Positions 1 through 7,317 of a stretch of 52,785 nucleotides of DNA are shown here, piece after piece. Each line of letters opens with the position of its first letter. The first letter of the stretch is position 1. The notes under the pieces were generated by a model that saw only the letters and a program-made list of their open reading frames with translations, did not search any database and had not been told where the DNA came from. Position numbers and translations under genes: made by a program. The stretch is taken from positions 1 through 52,785 of IMG/VR virus record IMGVR_UViG_3300046006_001177; one strand, given 5' to 3'. This DNA is from a virus.

Positions 1-896
1 CCGGTGTTAATAACTGACCAAGTGACGTTACCACCTGTCTCAATAAGTTCCCACAAAAATCTGCGTCGTGCCACATCTTCTGCCACGACGGTTTCGTTGA
101 TCCGCGCAATGAAGCTGGCACTCGCGCTAGCAAGATCTGAAGCCGCTGTTGCTTCGTCCACCCTGACAGCAAAGGTGACCAGCGTAGAGAACTCAACAGA
201 GGCAGACGCGCTCTCAGATACCGAAACTGACGCTGTGTTAAATCCATCAGGTAGATCTGCTGCATTCGCGGTTTCCTCAATCCTGCCAGATACACCAAAT
301 ACACCCTTCACCAGATCCTGTGCTGCTACCGTCTCTGCCACCACGCCAATCAGCGCAACCTGCGAAGCTACTGTGTCATTCCCTGCTGCCGACTCGCTGA
401 CCGTACCAAACCTGTTTCTAATGCCAGTAACTGCATCGCTTGCCGCCGCGCTCTCAGATACCTGAGAGTTTACATTCGCCAAACTGCTTACTACATCTGC
501 TGCCTGCGTCGTCTCACTGACTTGCCCGTTGATCGTAACCAGCGAGCTGACTGTGTCGTTGCCTGTTACGCTCTCCGTTACAACACCGGTAACCGACTTG
601 GTAGATGCAACACTATCAGCTCCAGCAGCTGTGTCGGTGACAGATACGCCAAGGGCAACAGCAGCAAGGTAAACATCAGTAACAACAACAGACTCTGCAA
701 TGTTTGCAACGATTCTGGGCTGTATCTCTGAACTGACTTGGTCAAGAGCTTTGACCAACCCGCCATCACCCAGACCCCAACCATCAGAACCCCACGCACC
801 ATTGCCCCAGCCGCCATTTGATATCAGCCGATCATAAACAGAGCAACCCCATCCGGCCTGCCCCCATGTGCCGCTACCAAATCCGCCCTCTGCCAC
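1..896 (-). CDS. Repeat-rich tail/virion protein (runs off left edge)
   Basis: Unlisted open frame of at least 298 codons, read leftward from a GTG at 896; a TAA lies two codons upstream and a GGAG motif sits seven bases before the GTG, which fixes the start. Residues 4-46 are Gly/Trp-rich (GGFGSGTWGQAGWG and similar), then residues 66-285 are eleven tandem 20-residue units of the type [VI]xE[ST]xxxxDxV. The tail ends TWSVINT at the edge. The pattern suggests an elongated fibrous virion protein at the end of the adaptor/tail cluster; exact role unknown. If the window ends are joined, the frame closes two codons later (Gly-Asn-stop). Confidence 0.75.
   Translation of the reverse strand, partial: MAEGGFGSGTWGQAGWGCSVYDRLISNGGWGNGAWGSDGWGLGDGGLVKALDQVSSEIQPRIVANIAESVVVTDVYLAAVALGVSVTDTAAGADSVASTKSVTGVVTESVTGNDTVSSLVTINGQVSETTQAADVVSSLANVNSQVSESAAASDAVTGIRNRFGTVSESAAGNDTVASQVALIGVVAETVAAQDLVKGVFGVSGRIEETANAADLPDGFNTASVSVSESASASVEFSTLVTFAVRVDEATAASDLASASASFIARINETVVAEDVARRRFLWELIETGGNVTWSVINT
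42..701 (-). repeat. Eleven tandem 60-bp (20-residue) coding repeats
   Basis: In the leftward frame, residues 66-285 divide without gaps into eleven units of exactly 20 residues, for example VSETTQAADVVSSLANVNSQ, VSESAAASDAVTGIRNRFGT and VSESAAGNDTVASQVALIGV. The conserved positions are a hydrophobic first residue, Glu at 3, Ser/Thr at 4, Asp at about 9 and a hydrophobic residue soon after. DNA identity between units is low, so the repeat is old and kept at the protein level. Confidence 0.8.
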
Positions 897-899
897 ACA

Positions 900-1079
900 T
901 TACTCCGCAGCCTCTAACTCACTATCCATGAACCAACGACTGTGAACCTGGCCGTCCTCGGCAGTCCACTCCATCAAGCACCAGATACCGCCATCATCGT
1001 CCATGCGCATCTTTATGATCGGACCCTGTGGCACTACGGCCTTCAGCTTTACAACATCGCCTCTTTTGAACATGGCCAT
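900..1079 (-). CDS. Small YodC/DUF2158-like protein (59 aa)
   Basis: A 59-residue leftward gene: MAMFKRGDVVKLKAV at the start, ending FMDSELEAAE. The order GDVVxLK, then a strand with GGIWCLMEW, then a closing RWF..SEL is the pattern of the small YodC/DUF2158 family (F.xGDxVxLKSGG...V.CxWF), known from family resemblance only. Function in that family is unknown. It sits between the 191-residue virion-region protein and the repeat-rich tail protein; its stop is four bases before the next GTG start, and its final codons (GCGGAGTAA) supply that gene's Shine-Dalgarno. Two in-frame ATGs (1079 and 1073) are possible. Confidence 0.7.
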   Translation of the reverse strand: MAMFKRGDVVKLKAVVPQGPIIKMRMDDDGGIWCLMEWTAEDGQVHSRWFMDSELEAAE

Positions 1080-1085
1080 CCCCTA

Positions 1086-1661
1086 TCAAGTCGCATCAAG
1101 GTTGAACGAGTACGTCACGTTCAGAACGTCACCGCTGACCACCGTACGGTCGCCCGGCGCTTGGAAGTCTGCCGCCGAGAACAACAAGCCAGATGTGCCA
1201 GTTGCCACGTTGCACAGGAAAGCACCCGAGATCGTAGCGTTCGCAGTCATCGTGAACGTTGCCAAGGAAGCCGCGTTGTTGATGTTGGATGGATCTGCCA
1301 GCGTGGCATTGCCAAACGTTACCTGCGGGCGGTTGCCGCTGTAGTTGGAGTTCTCATCCCAACCAACGTGAGATGCCAACGTATCCCCACCGGAGAACGT
1401 GGTTGAAGCCGATGTGTTGTTGATCAGGCCGATGTACCACGCAGCCGTGTAGGTCGAACCCTTGAAGTACTTGGTGTTCATGTCCTGCAAGCCGGTGTTC
1501 ACCACCAGATTGGAGCCCATGTCCACCCACTTTTGGTTGCCTTCGCTGTCGTAGCAGGTGACAGTAAACACACCACCGCCGGACGCGCCTTCAGCAAAAC
1601 CCGTCTTGCGCTCAGTATTGGCGCTTACGGTCTCGCTGGATTTTGATTTCTCAATCGTCAT
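1086..1661 (-). CDS. Virion-region protein, unknown (191 aa)
   Basis: Starts MTIEKSKSSETV at an ATG with GAGGAG upstream. The first 25 residues are polar, then the sequence is Thr/Ser/Asn/Gly-rich and strand-like (VFTVTCYDSEGNQKW, WYIGLINNTSAS, ATFTMTANATISGAFL), ending VTYSFNLDAT. This composition is typical of beta-structured head or tail proteins. No catalytic motif is seen. It lies in the adaptor/tail end of the late operon, downstream of two other strand-rich proteins. A receptor-binding or decoration role is possible but not shown. Confidence 0.7.
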   Translation of the reverse strand: MTIEKSKSSETVSANTERKTGFAEGASGGGVFTVTCYDSEGNQKWVDMGSNLVVNTGLQDMNTKYFKGSTYTAAWYIGLINNTSASTTFSGGDTLASHVGWDENSNYSGNRPQVTFGNATLADPSNINNAASLATFTMTANATISGAFLCNVATGTSGLLFSAADFQAPGDRTVVSGDVLNVTYSFNLDAT

Positions 1662-1670
1662 GATGACTCC

Positions 1671-2096
1671 TCAGTTAATACGTATTAACGCACTGGACGA
1701 TGTGTTGGGAGGCAACGTCACCGTAAATGTGCCATTGGCAGCCTGCGTCTTGTCGCTACCAAAATCCAACGTGGCTATCGACGCGTTCGCTACAGTGGCG
1801 TTGTAGATCAACGCACCCCGCGCAACAAACTGCGCTGATGTCCATGAAACATTGTCAAAGCTTACATACACAATCCCGTTGCTGGTCGAAGATATCGACA
1901 CGTTGGCTAGCGTGTTTCCGCCCGCCGTGTATCCAGCACCGGTTACCTCATTCGTCGGCGAGTATTCAGTCGTACTCTCGCCCATCTCTACATAGCCGTC
2001 ATACAGCGCCATCTTCAGCGTGTTGGACGCAACATTCTGGCGGCCATTTAAGATGTCCACCTTGAACGACGTAGTCAGGCCTTGGTAAATCGTCAT
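1671..2096 (-). CDS. Virion-region protein, unknown (141 aa)
   Basis: Begins MTIYQGLTTSFKVDIL and shows the order 'short N-terminus, FKxxIL, LKMALYDG, YSPTNEVTGAGYTAGGNTL', a pattern I know from many uncharacterised head/tail proteins of uncultivated phages. Strand-rich, no enzyme motif. Its start overlaps the stop of the adaptor gene (ATGA overlap at 2093-2096), so the two are probably translated together. Its last codons (Leu-Ile-Arg-Ile-Asn) contain a 16-bp perfect DNA palindrome at 1674-1689. Confidence 0.75.
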   Translation of the reverse strand: MTIYQGLTTSFKVDILNGRQNVASNTLKMALYDGYVEMGESTTEYSPTNEVTGAGYTAGGNTLANVSISSTSNGIVYVSFDNVSWTSAQFVARGALIYNATVANASIATLDFGSDKTQAANGTFTVTLPPNTSSSALIRIN

Positions 2097-2776
2097 GTCA
2101 CTTTCACCCTAACCTGACCACTGCGGTACGCATCCTGACGCTCCATACCATCGCCCAGACGTTTCAGTTCGCCCATAGCCTCGTTGTACTTGGCCTCGAC
2201 GTTGGCAATCAAATCTTGCTCGCCCTTCATGAACAGGTAAGCCTCACGCAGAGAGCCGTACAACAGCGCCGGATCGTAGTTGTCACCCAGCCACGTGCGG
2301 CCGTCAGCAGCCGTCGTAATCGACTCTGGGTAATAGTAGTAGTGCAGCTCTAGCGTGTACGCCTGATCAGGTGTTGGGCCGAAGATAAACGTCAGCTCAT
2401 CTACCGCCACGTTGCTCGTCACCTGCGGTCCGAAGATTGAGTAGTACTTGGGCAAACCCTGATCTGCCGGCGTGGGATACGCAGCACGGATGTAGTTCAC
2501 ATCCTTGTTCAGCAGGTAGTGATACTCCTCAGTCGCTGTGCCGTAGTTCTCGATCACAGCCATGGAGTACACCGCTAGGAAATCGTTGGGAGCAGTCAAG
2601 TACTTGTTACCCGTCTGCATGATGCCAGTGGAGTTGCGGCGAATAGACGGCAACTGCACCGCATTGTAGATGCGGGTTTCTGTCTGGCGTATGAACGTGG
2701 GAATGTACGACTCAAAGTCTGAGTCGTAGTTCTCCGTGTACGCCTGAATCGCGCTGACTAACTCTGTGTATGTCAT
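2093..2776 (-). CDS. Head-tail adaptor protein (SU10 adaptor-like)
   Basis: A 227-residue protein: MTYTELVSAIQAYTENYDSDFESYIPTFI... with helical N-terminus (FIRQTETRIYNAVQLPSIRRN) followed by strands ending in ...LPKYYSIFG..., a YYYYPE stretch and a C-terminal helix (EAYLFMKGEQDLIANVEAKYNEAMGEL cut here only as description). This organisation matches the phage adaptor family named after phage SU10, which joins portal to tail in short-tailed phages. Its start overlaps the stop of the upstream 91-residue gene by four bases. It acts in the virion neck. Confidence 0.75.
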   Translation of the reverse strand: MTYTELVSAIQAYTENYDSDFESYIPTFIRQTETRIYNAVQLPSIRRNSTGIMQTGNKYLTAPNDFLAVYSMAVIENYGTATEEYHYLLNKDVNYIRAAYPTPADQGLPKYYSIFGPQVTSNVAVDELTFIFGPTPDQAYTLELHYYYYPESITTAADGRTWLGDNYDPALLYGSLREAYLFMKGEQDLIANVEAKYNEAMGELKRLGDGMERQDAYRSGQVRVKVT

Positions 2777-3048
2777 GCCATTGGGCCGCGAGCCATTACA
2801 CCCTTAGTAGCAGCACCAGTGCCACGGATCTTGATGCCAGTCGTCTTCGTATCTTCCCGACCAGGATCACCCGCAGACACGCGCTGCACCGCAGTTCTCG
2901 GACCAAGCTTGTCCACCGCGATATTGTTCGGATCTTCCATCTTCTTCAACTTGGCAGGCACAGACTTGCCAGTCATCGTGTGAGGCGGAGCGTAAACCGA
3001 AGCGGGTCCAACTTCCTTCCCACCCTTCTTCATTGAGTACTTAGCCAT
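2773..3048 (-). CDS. Small basic protein, unknown (91 aa)
   Basis: Lys/Gly/Pro-rich: MAKYSMKKGGKEVGPASVYAPPH, ending GTGAATKGVMARGPMA. No fold is evident and the protein is probably flexible. It belongs to a run of small basic proteins (2773-7037) interleaved with head and connector genes. The C-terminal (K/R)G-GAATKG-ARGP tail is a style I recognise from other uncultivated phages, without known function. Confidence 0.7.
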   Translation of the reverse strand: MAKYSMKKGGKEVGPASVYAPPHTMTGKSVPAKLKKMEDPNNIAVDKLGPRTAVQRVSAGDPGREDTKTTGIKIRGTGAATKGVMARGPMA

Positions 3049-3055
3049 ATCAACC

Positions 3056-3205
3056 TCACTTGGTTTTCTGGTTATGAATACGTGCCTCGTTGCGCCCGTA
3101 TTTTTTCAGATCGGATGTAGTTACGCCACCCTTTTTCATGCCTTTGTGCATGCGCTTTTCGTGTGCCTTGACCGCTGCCTTGGCGACCTTTCTCATCTTG
3201 TCCAT
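3056..3205 (-). CDS. Small basic protein, unknown (49 aa)
   Basis: A 49-residue gene with a good Shine-Dalgarno (GGAGTAAGAG before the ATG). Sequence starts MDKMRKVAKAAVKAHEKRMH and ends NEARIHNQKTK; strongly basic and helix-prone, with a central MKKGG. Possibly nucleic-acid-binding or virion-packaged; no family recognised. Confidence 0.7.
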   Translation of the reverse strand: MDKMRKVAKAAVKAHEKRMHKGMKKGGVTTSDLKKYGRNEARIHNQKTK

Positions 3206-3214
3206 CTCTTACTC

Positions 3215-3637
3215 CTAGTTGATAGTCACGTTTGCCACAATCGTCACCGGCGCTAGATTGTTTGGCGTCAGTCCATCGTCATTCGCCCTAGCCCCACCTA
3301 TCGGTGCCCAACCCCACTGGATGATCCGGCTACCACCGGCAGGGAAACCATCCTGCAATATGTTCGTGCCAGAGGTGTTGTCCGTCTGTAATCCCGTCAA
3401 TCCCGACTGCCAGTAAGACTTGTCCGGCCTCGGATTTCTCACTGCCTGCGGGTCGTTCACCGGGTACATACCAAGACTCAACTGCGGCTGATCCGGCTCC
3501 CAACACGTCTTGCACACCTTGATGTTGACGTTCTTCGTCTTGATCGTCAGTGTCTTTAACTCTTTCAACATGAACCGGAAGCCGCAGCGGTCACATTCCG
3601 CAATCGACTTCTTGCCACTTGCATACTTACTCGGCAC
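3215..3637 (-). CDS. Zinc-ribbon virion-region protein (140 aa)
   Basis: N-terminal zinc ribbon: two CxxC pairs (CDRCGF at about residues 15-18 and CKTCWEPD at about 42-45) separated by strands. The rest is Gly/Asn/Pro-rich and ends in strands (APVTIVANVTIN). Start is GTG with AGGTGA upstream. It follows the 246-residue connector-like gene with a three-base gap, so a structural or assembly role is likely; zinc may only stabilise the fold. Confidence 0.7.
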   Translation of the reverse strand: MPSKYASGKKSIAECDRCGFRFMLKELKTLTIKTKNVNIKVCKTCWEPDQPQLSLGMYPVNDPQAVRNPRPDKSYWQSGLTGLQTDNTSGTNILQDGFPAGGSRIIQWGWAPIGGARANDDGLTPNNLAPVTIVANVTIN

Positions 3638-3640
3638 AGA

Positions 3641-4381
3641 TCACCTGTACGTAATCATTCGAGGCACCAAACGATCCGGGGCTTTTTCCCGATCTTCGCC
3701 TGCCGCCATTTCCCACGACTCGTCGTACTGCGCTTTCAAAAACTGTAGTCGCTCCAAACCACCCGGTAACTTCATCGCCAACCGATATGCCAGCCCGCAG
3801 ATCAGCGGCTCCTGGAAACGGAATGGGATGTCCTCAACATTCACACCGTTGCCCGCGTCAAACATCCTACGCAGCCGCCAGTACACAAAGTAGTAGTACG
3901 GTGTCTGCGCTGTACCCTGATCCGGCGATGGCCACACGTTAATCTGCGGATTCTGTGGTGTAGCACCAGGTACGTCAGTTGTCTGCCCGCTGCGGCGGTT
4001 TATCCAGACTTGGATCGGCCGGCCTTGCGTGAGCTTGTTCGGGATCGTTGCGTACGTAGAGACGGAGATACGGTTGATGTTGATGTCTGACTGGGTACCA
4101 ATCTGACCGGGATTAGTTCGAATAACATGTTCCAGTAAATCCACGGTATCAATAGGTAGATCATAGGTAATCTGCCCTTGTACAAGCGGGATCGTTGCCG
4201 ACTCAATAGTCCACAAATTGATACCGCGATTAGCCCACTCCGTCAGCAGCAAGTTCAGGCTGCGACGCGCCGTACGGAAGTCATACCCCGTGCGCATCTC
4301 CAAGCCACAACGCTCGAACGCCTCTTCGAATATCTCGTTGAGGTCTGGATTAAACGCTGTTGTGGATGTCGTGTACGCCAT
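3641..4381 (-). CDS. Putative connector / DNA-stabilisation protein (246 aa)
   Basis: Begins MAYTTSTTAFNPDLNEIFEEAFERCGLEMR; the early helices (ARRSLNLLLTEWANRGINLW) followed by IxLxxGQxTYDLP and a strand-rich middle are the layout of head-completion/tail-nozzle proteins that occur together with the SU10-type adaptor in related phages. About 246 residues, the usual size. Start ATG overlaps the preceding stop (TAATG). The exact neck position is inferred. Confidence 0.6.
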   Translation of the reverse strand: MAYTTSTTAFNPDLNEIFEEAFERCGLEMRTGYDFRTARRSLNLLLTEWANRGINLWTIESATIPLVQGQITYDLPIDTVDLLEHVIRTNPGQIGTQSDININRISVSTYATIPNKLTQGRPIQVWINRRSGQTTDVPGATPQNPQINVWPSPDQGTAQTPYYYFVYWRLRRMFDAGNGVNVEDIPFRFQEPLICGLAYRLAMKLPGGLERLQFLKAQYDESWEMAAGEDREKAPDRLVPRMITYR

Positions 4382-4614
4382 TACCTGAATCTCGCAGTCT
4401 TCTGTGCTATGCCCTTGGGCTGTTTAACAAACTGCTTGCCTTTTGCCTTACCTGCCCGCTTTGCCTTCGTCGTTGCTGCATACTCCGCAGGACTCAGAGC
4501 TTTGATCGCCTTCTCCGGCAAATACCGCTCACCAGTTTTTGATGACGGCTTGCCGCTCTTGGTGCGCCATTTCTGATCGCCCCAGTTTTTCAGCGACTGT
4601 TGCGGGGCTTTCAA
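4381..4614 (-). CDS. DUF5872-like small basic protein (77 aa)
   Basis: The frame can be extended upstream to 4680, but that would overlap the preceding gene by 70 bases. A TTG at 4614, embedded in GATTGA so that it overlaps the preceding stop, has a G-rich Shine-Dalgarno eight bases before it and gives a protein starting (M)KAPQQSLKNWGDQKWRTKSG. The motifs WRTKSGKPS, RYLPEKA and LSPAEYAAT-KKxxG match the DUF5872 pattern as I remember it. Basic, no known function, paired with the next gene upstream as in other phages. Confidence 0.65.
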   Translation of the reverse strand: MKAPQQSLKNWGDQKWRTKSGKPSSKTGERYLPEKAIKALSPAEYAATTKAKRAGKAKGKQFVKQPKGIAQKTARFR

Positions 4615-4886
4615 TCTCTGTATCCCCCGCCTGCCGCTTTGTACTTCTTGGCTACTAGCTGCGCCTTGCGGGCTGACCACTGCCCTGCACCGGTGCCATG
4701 CGTTGCTGCCGCTTTCACTTGCGCCACGATCCGCTTGCGTAGACTAGGCTTCGTGTAGTTGCCCGCAGCATTGACCTTGCCACCTTCTTTGTACTGCGTG
4801 AAGTCAGTGTTATCCCGACGAGACTTCTTCTTCCCGCCGGGCATCTTGGTAGGGGAGATATCTCCCATGCCGCGTGACTTCATCAT
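4611..4886 (-). CDS. Conserved small phage protein (91 aa)
   Basis: MMKSRGMGDISPTKMPGGKKK... GNYTKPSLRKRI... GQWSARKAQLVAKKYKAAGGG. The 'MGD.SPTKMP', 'GNYTKPSLRKR' and 'WSARKAQL.AK.YK..GGGY' blocks recur in phages of marine and freshwater bacteria, where the gene is uncharacterised and sits next to the DUF5872-like gene, as here. Either of two adjacent ATGs could start it. Confidence 0.75.
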   Translation of the reverse strand: MMKSRGMGDISPTKMPGGKKKSRRDNTDFTQYKEGGKVNAAGNYTKPSLRKRIVAQVKAAATHGTGAGQWSARKAQLVAKKYKAAGGGYRD

Positions 4887-4887
4887 G

Positions 4888-5619
4888 TCAGCAGTACCCG
4901 CCTTTTTTCATCTTGGTCATGCCGCCCTTTTTCATGCCAGTAGAGCCGCTCATCTTGACCTGCATCGCCTTGGTTTTACCCTTCGTAGCAACGCCGTCAG
5001 CAGCCTTGTGACCAGCAGCTAGACCACCAGAAGCCATCTTCTTCATAGCCATACCACCTTTAGCCATCTTGCCCTTACCGTCAGCTGCGAAAGCTGGCAC
5101 CTTCTGGCCGTCCTTCATGACCATCGGCATACCGCCATCAGCGTAGCCGCCCATCGCCATCTTCTTGACCTTGCCGCCGTGCTTCATGCCAGCCTCTGCC
5201 ATCTCGTGCTTGACCATCGACTTGGGAGCGCCCTTCTTCTTCATGAACGACACTTCCTTTTTGACCATTGCTTTTGACTCTTTCATCTCGCCTCCTTTGG
5301 CTTTCTTGGAAAGGCCAGCTTCGGAAAGACCGATTGCAATGGCCTGCTTGGGATTAGTAACCTTCTGACCGGACGAAGACTTCAGCTTCCCGGCTTTGAA
5401 CTCGCCCATCACCTTGCCAACTTTGGCTTGGCCGCCCTTGGCAAAACGCTGTGTCATTTGATCATTCGGACCAGACATGGCTTGTGGCTGCATGTTGAAC
5501 GTCTGATTCATGCCACCACTCTGACCGCCAGCCATGGGCTGATTGCCGTAGAACGGATATGTCGGCTGCTGCGTCTGACCGGTGACACCACCGTCAGCAA
5601 ACTTTCTGCGCTTTCTCAT
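4888..5619 (-). CDS. Lys/Gly/Met-rich low-complexity protein (243 aa)
   Basis: Starts MRKRRKFADGGVTG, then a Gln/Gly/Met-rich stretch, then many KGG and MKKGG elements to the end (MTKMKKGGYC). Around residue 205 it has AADGVATKGKTKAMQV, a copy of a motif shared with the C-termini of the two genes upstream. Highly basic, probably disordered. Cysteine occurs only at the very end. Function unknown; position between capsid and connector genes suggests a virion-associated or DNA-condensing protein. Confidence 0.7.
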   Translation of the reverse strand: MRKRRKFADGGVTGQTQQPTYPFYGNQPMAGGQSGGMNQTFNMQPQAMSGPNDQMTQRFAKGGQAKVGKVMGEFKAGKLKSSSGQKVTNPKQAIAIGLSEAGLSKKAKGGEMKESKAMVKKEVSFMKKKGAPKSMVKHEMAEAGMKHGGKVKKMAMGGYADGGMPMVMKDGQKVPAFAADGKGKMAKGGMAMKKMASGGLAAGHKAADGVATKGKTKAMQVKMSGSTGMKKGGMTKMKKGGYC

Positions 5620-5864
5620 ACCATTTTCCCTCTGGTTTTGCCCCGAATAGCGCAGCCATCAGCGCGTTTAGAAGCAGATCCAACCATGCCGCCGCGAGCT
5701 TTCTTCTCTGTTTTTGGCTTACCTTCGCCAGTCGCAGTGCGATAGCCTTCTTCGGTCATAGCGTCCATCTTCTTGTACAAAGCATCTAGCTCCGGCACAG
5801 ACTCGCCACGAGCCCGACGCGCCTCAAGCTCTGTGATGCGAGCTTGAATCTGGGGCATGTTCAT
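5616..5864 (-). CDS. Small helical protein with ADG/GKT C-terminal motif (82 aa)
   Basis: N-terminal half is a helix (MNMPQIQARITELEARRARGE), the C-terminus is GSASKRADGCAIRGKTRGKMV. That tail is nearly identical to the end of the next gene upstream (SASSRADGIAQRGKTKGRIC). Start and stop overlap both neighbours by a base or a few, indicating translational coupling. Function unknown. Confidence 0.7.
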   Translation of the reverse strand: MNMPQIQARITELEARRARGESVPELDALYKKMDAMTEEGYRTATGEGKPKTEKKARGGMVGSASKRADGCAIRGKTRGKMV

Positions 5865-6535
5865 CAGCAGATCCTTCCTTTTGTCTTGCCGCGCTGGGCG
5901 ATACCATCAGCACGGGATGATGCAGAAGATACTTTGCCGCCCGACTTCATGCCCATCTTTGACCGACCGTACGGAGTAGATGCTGCGGTACTTTTGAAAG
6001 CGCGATCAGCAGAGAAGGTGCCAGCCATGGCTTTAAGACGCTCGCTTTTGCCGTACGGTGAATCTTCTTTTTTCAAGCCTTCCAAGCGACGTTTGTTCAA
6101 AGCATCAGAATCAATATCGCCAAACATCCCAGAAAGTTCTTTTTTCTTGGTTTTAGGCTTTGGTTTTGGCTTCGGCTTTGGTTTGACCTCTTCCTTGACG
6201 GTCTCAGTGACACTGTCTTCTTTGGGACTTGTCCGAATATAGTCAGTGATCTTACGCTCAGAGGTTTCTTCGTCATTGCCGTAGCCGATGCTTGGCGTGC
6301 GACCGCTTGGCATGTACGAGCTGTCAGAGTCCATGTCAGACATGCTGCGCTCTGGCGACTTCATGCGACGACCGCTGTAGTCGCTGCTCTCAGTCATGTC
6401 GGCAGTAGACTGCTCATCGTAAGAACGCTCTGGGTATCTGGTTCTTACCGCTTCGCCGGAACCAGATCGCACTGGATTGCCGAAACGGTCACGCAAAACA
6501 CCGCCTTCTTGATAGCGCTTGGCCTTCTTTTTCAT
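5864..6535 (-). CDS. Charged low-complexity protein with ADG/GKT tail (223 aa)
   Basis: Starts MKKKAKRYQEGGVLRDRFGN; middle is Ser/Asp/Arg-rich with a KPKPKPKPK block (about residues 118-128); C-terminus KSGGKVSSASSRADGIAQRG, then KTKGRIC. Likely disordered apart from the tail. The conserved tail, shared with two neighbours, is the only recognisable element and may be a sorting or binding tag. Confidence 0.7.
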   Translation of the reverse strand: MKKKAKRYQEGGVLRDRFGNPVRSGSGEAVRTRYPERSYDEQSTADMTESSDYSGRRMKSPERSMSDMDSDSSYMPSGRTPSIGYGNDEETSERKITDYIRTSPKEDSVTETVKEEVKPKPKPKPKPKTKKKELSGMFGDIDSDALNKRRLEGLKKEDSPYGKSERLKAMAGTFSADRAFKSTAASTPYGRSKMGMKSGGKVSSASSRADGIAQRGKTKGRIC

Positions 6536-6795
6536 AACACTCTCCGTTGAGATTCAATCAACTGATCTATCTTGGTTTCCAGCCGATTGAACCGCTGATC
6601 TATATGATCCGTGATGCGATCCACTTCCGCCTTGGTCACGTTGTCACGAGCAATTTCCTCACGGGTCTTGTTCAACAAGATCGTGATCCGCGCTAGCTCG
6701 GAGAACTTCTCATGCGCGATATACGCAAATAAGCCAACAAACAGCGATAGAGCGCCGTTCCAGACAAATGCTAAGTCCACGGTCAACACTTCCAC
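6532..6795 (-). CDS. Membrane-anchored coiled-coil protein (87 aa), holin-like candidate
   Basis: One N-terminal hydrophobic segment (about residues 8-25, LAFVWNGALSLFVGLFAYIA) is followed by a charged helical region ending DHIDQRFNRLETKIDQLIES, a clear heptad coiled coil. Size and topology fit a small phage membrane protein of the lysis type (holin or holin-associated), but no lytic enzyme gene is next to it, so this is only a candidate. Start is GTG at 6795, or GTG at 6789; both overlap the end of the DUF6321-like gene. Confidence 0.65.
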   Translation of the reverse strand: MEVLTVDLAFVWNGALSLFVGLFAYIAHEKFSELARITILLNKTREEIARDNVTKAEVDRITDHIDQRFNRLETKIDQLIESQRRVL

Positions 6796-7037
6796 TTCCG
6801 TAAAGATTTGTTGATACGGCTGTTCGGGTCGTTAGCAGTCTTGGCGGAAGTCAGCTTCTTCTTCATACCGGACATCCGGGCACAGAATGACTTCTTCCTT
6901 GAGCCGCCTTCTGGCTGCGGCGCTTTCAACCCTGGCTTACCCGGATTGGCTTTGTTGTAGGAGGCGCGACCCTTGGCGTTCAAGCCGCCTTCAGGGTTCT
7001 TGCCTTCCTTACGCTGCCAAGCCGGACTCTTAGCCAT
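6783..7037 (-). CDS. DUF6321-like small basic protein (84 aa)
   Basis: MAKSPAWQRKEGKNPEGGLN...SYNKANPGKPGLKAPQ...KKSFCARMSGMKKKLTS...SRINKSLRKWKC. The blocks PAWQRKEGKNP.GGLN.KGR, SFCARM.GMKKK and the final LRKWKC are the signature of the DUF6321 family (from memory). Cationic, two conserved cysteines. It is found in phages and some large viruses with unknown function. Eight-base overlap with the gene upstream. Confidence 0.8.
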   Translation of the reverse strand: MAKSPAWQRKEGKNPEGGLNAKGRASYNKANPGKPGLKAPQPEGGSRKKSFCARMSGMKKKLTSAKTANDPNSRINKSLRKWKC

Positions 7038-7305
7038 AGAACACCGTTACGTTTGCGCCAACACTGGTCACAACAGTCAGGTTCGACTTGCAGATGATCC
7101 CCTGATCAGGGATGTTCAGCGGAGTAACGCCTGCTACACCGGGCGCTGTGAACACCACCAGATTGGAAGCGCCATCTTTGATCTGCACCGTCGCCGTTGT
7201 GCCGTACTGAATCAAGCCGCCCTTCAAACGGGTGCGGCCTTCCAGTACTACAGTCGTGGCGTTGGCCGGACATATACCCGGCCGTACGTCTGATTGCATA
7301 GCCAT
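7030..7305 (-). CDS. Small strand-rich virion-region protein (91 aa)
   Basis: MAMQSDVRPGICPANATTVVLEG, then strands ...TATVQIKDGASNLVVFTAPG... and a final VTVFYG. Beta-rich, no enzyme motif. Directly downstream of the 157-residue protein and close to the capsid gene, so a head or neck accessory role is plausible. Confidence 0.65.
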   Translation of the reverse strand: MAMQSDVRPGICPANATTVVLEGRTRLKGGLIQYGTTATVQIKDGASNLVVFTAPGVAGVTPLNIPDQGIICKSNLTVVTSVGANVTVFYG

Positions 7306-7317
7306 AATGGCCCCCTA

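Noticed and set aside
4-465. Plus-strand open frames over 4-465 and 522-731
   Set aside because: They mirror the tandem repeats of the leftward tail protein; no Shine-Dalgarno and the neighbourhood is all leftward.
942-1406. Plus-strand frames over 942-1406
   Set aside because: Shadows of the leftward 59- and 191-residue genes, which have good start signals.
1674-1689. Perfect 16-bp palindrome GTTAATACGTATTAAC
   Set aside because: It lies in the last codons of a gene and no second copy or promoter is nearby, so an operator role is not supported.
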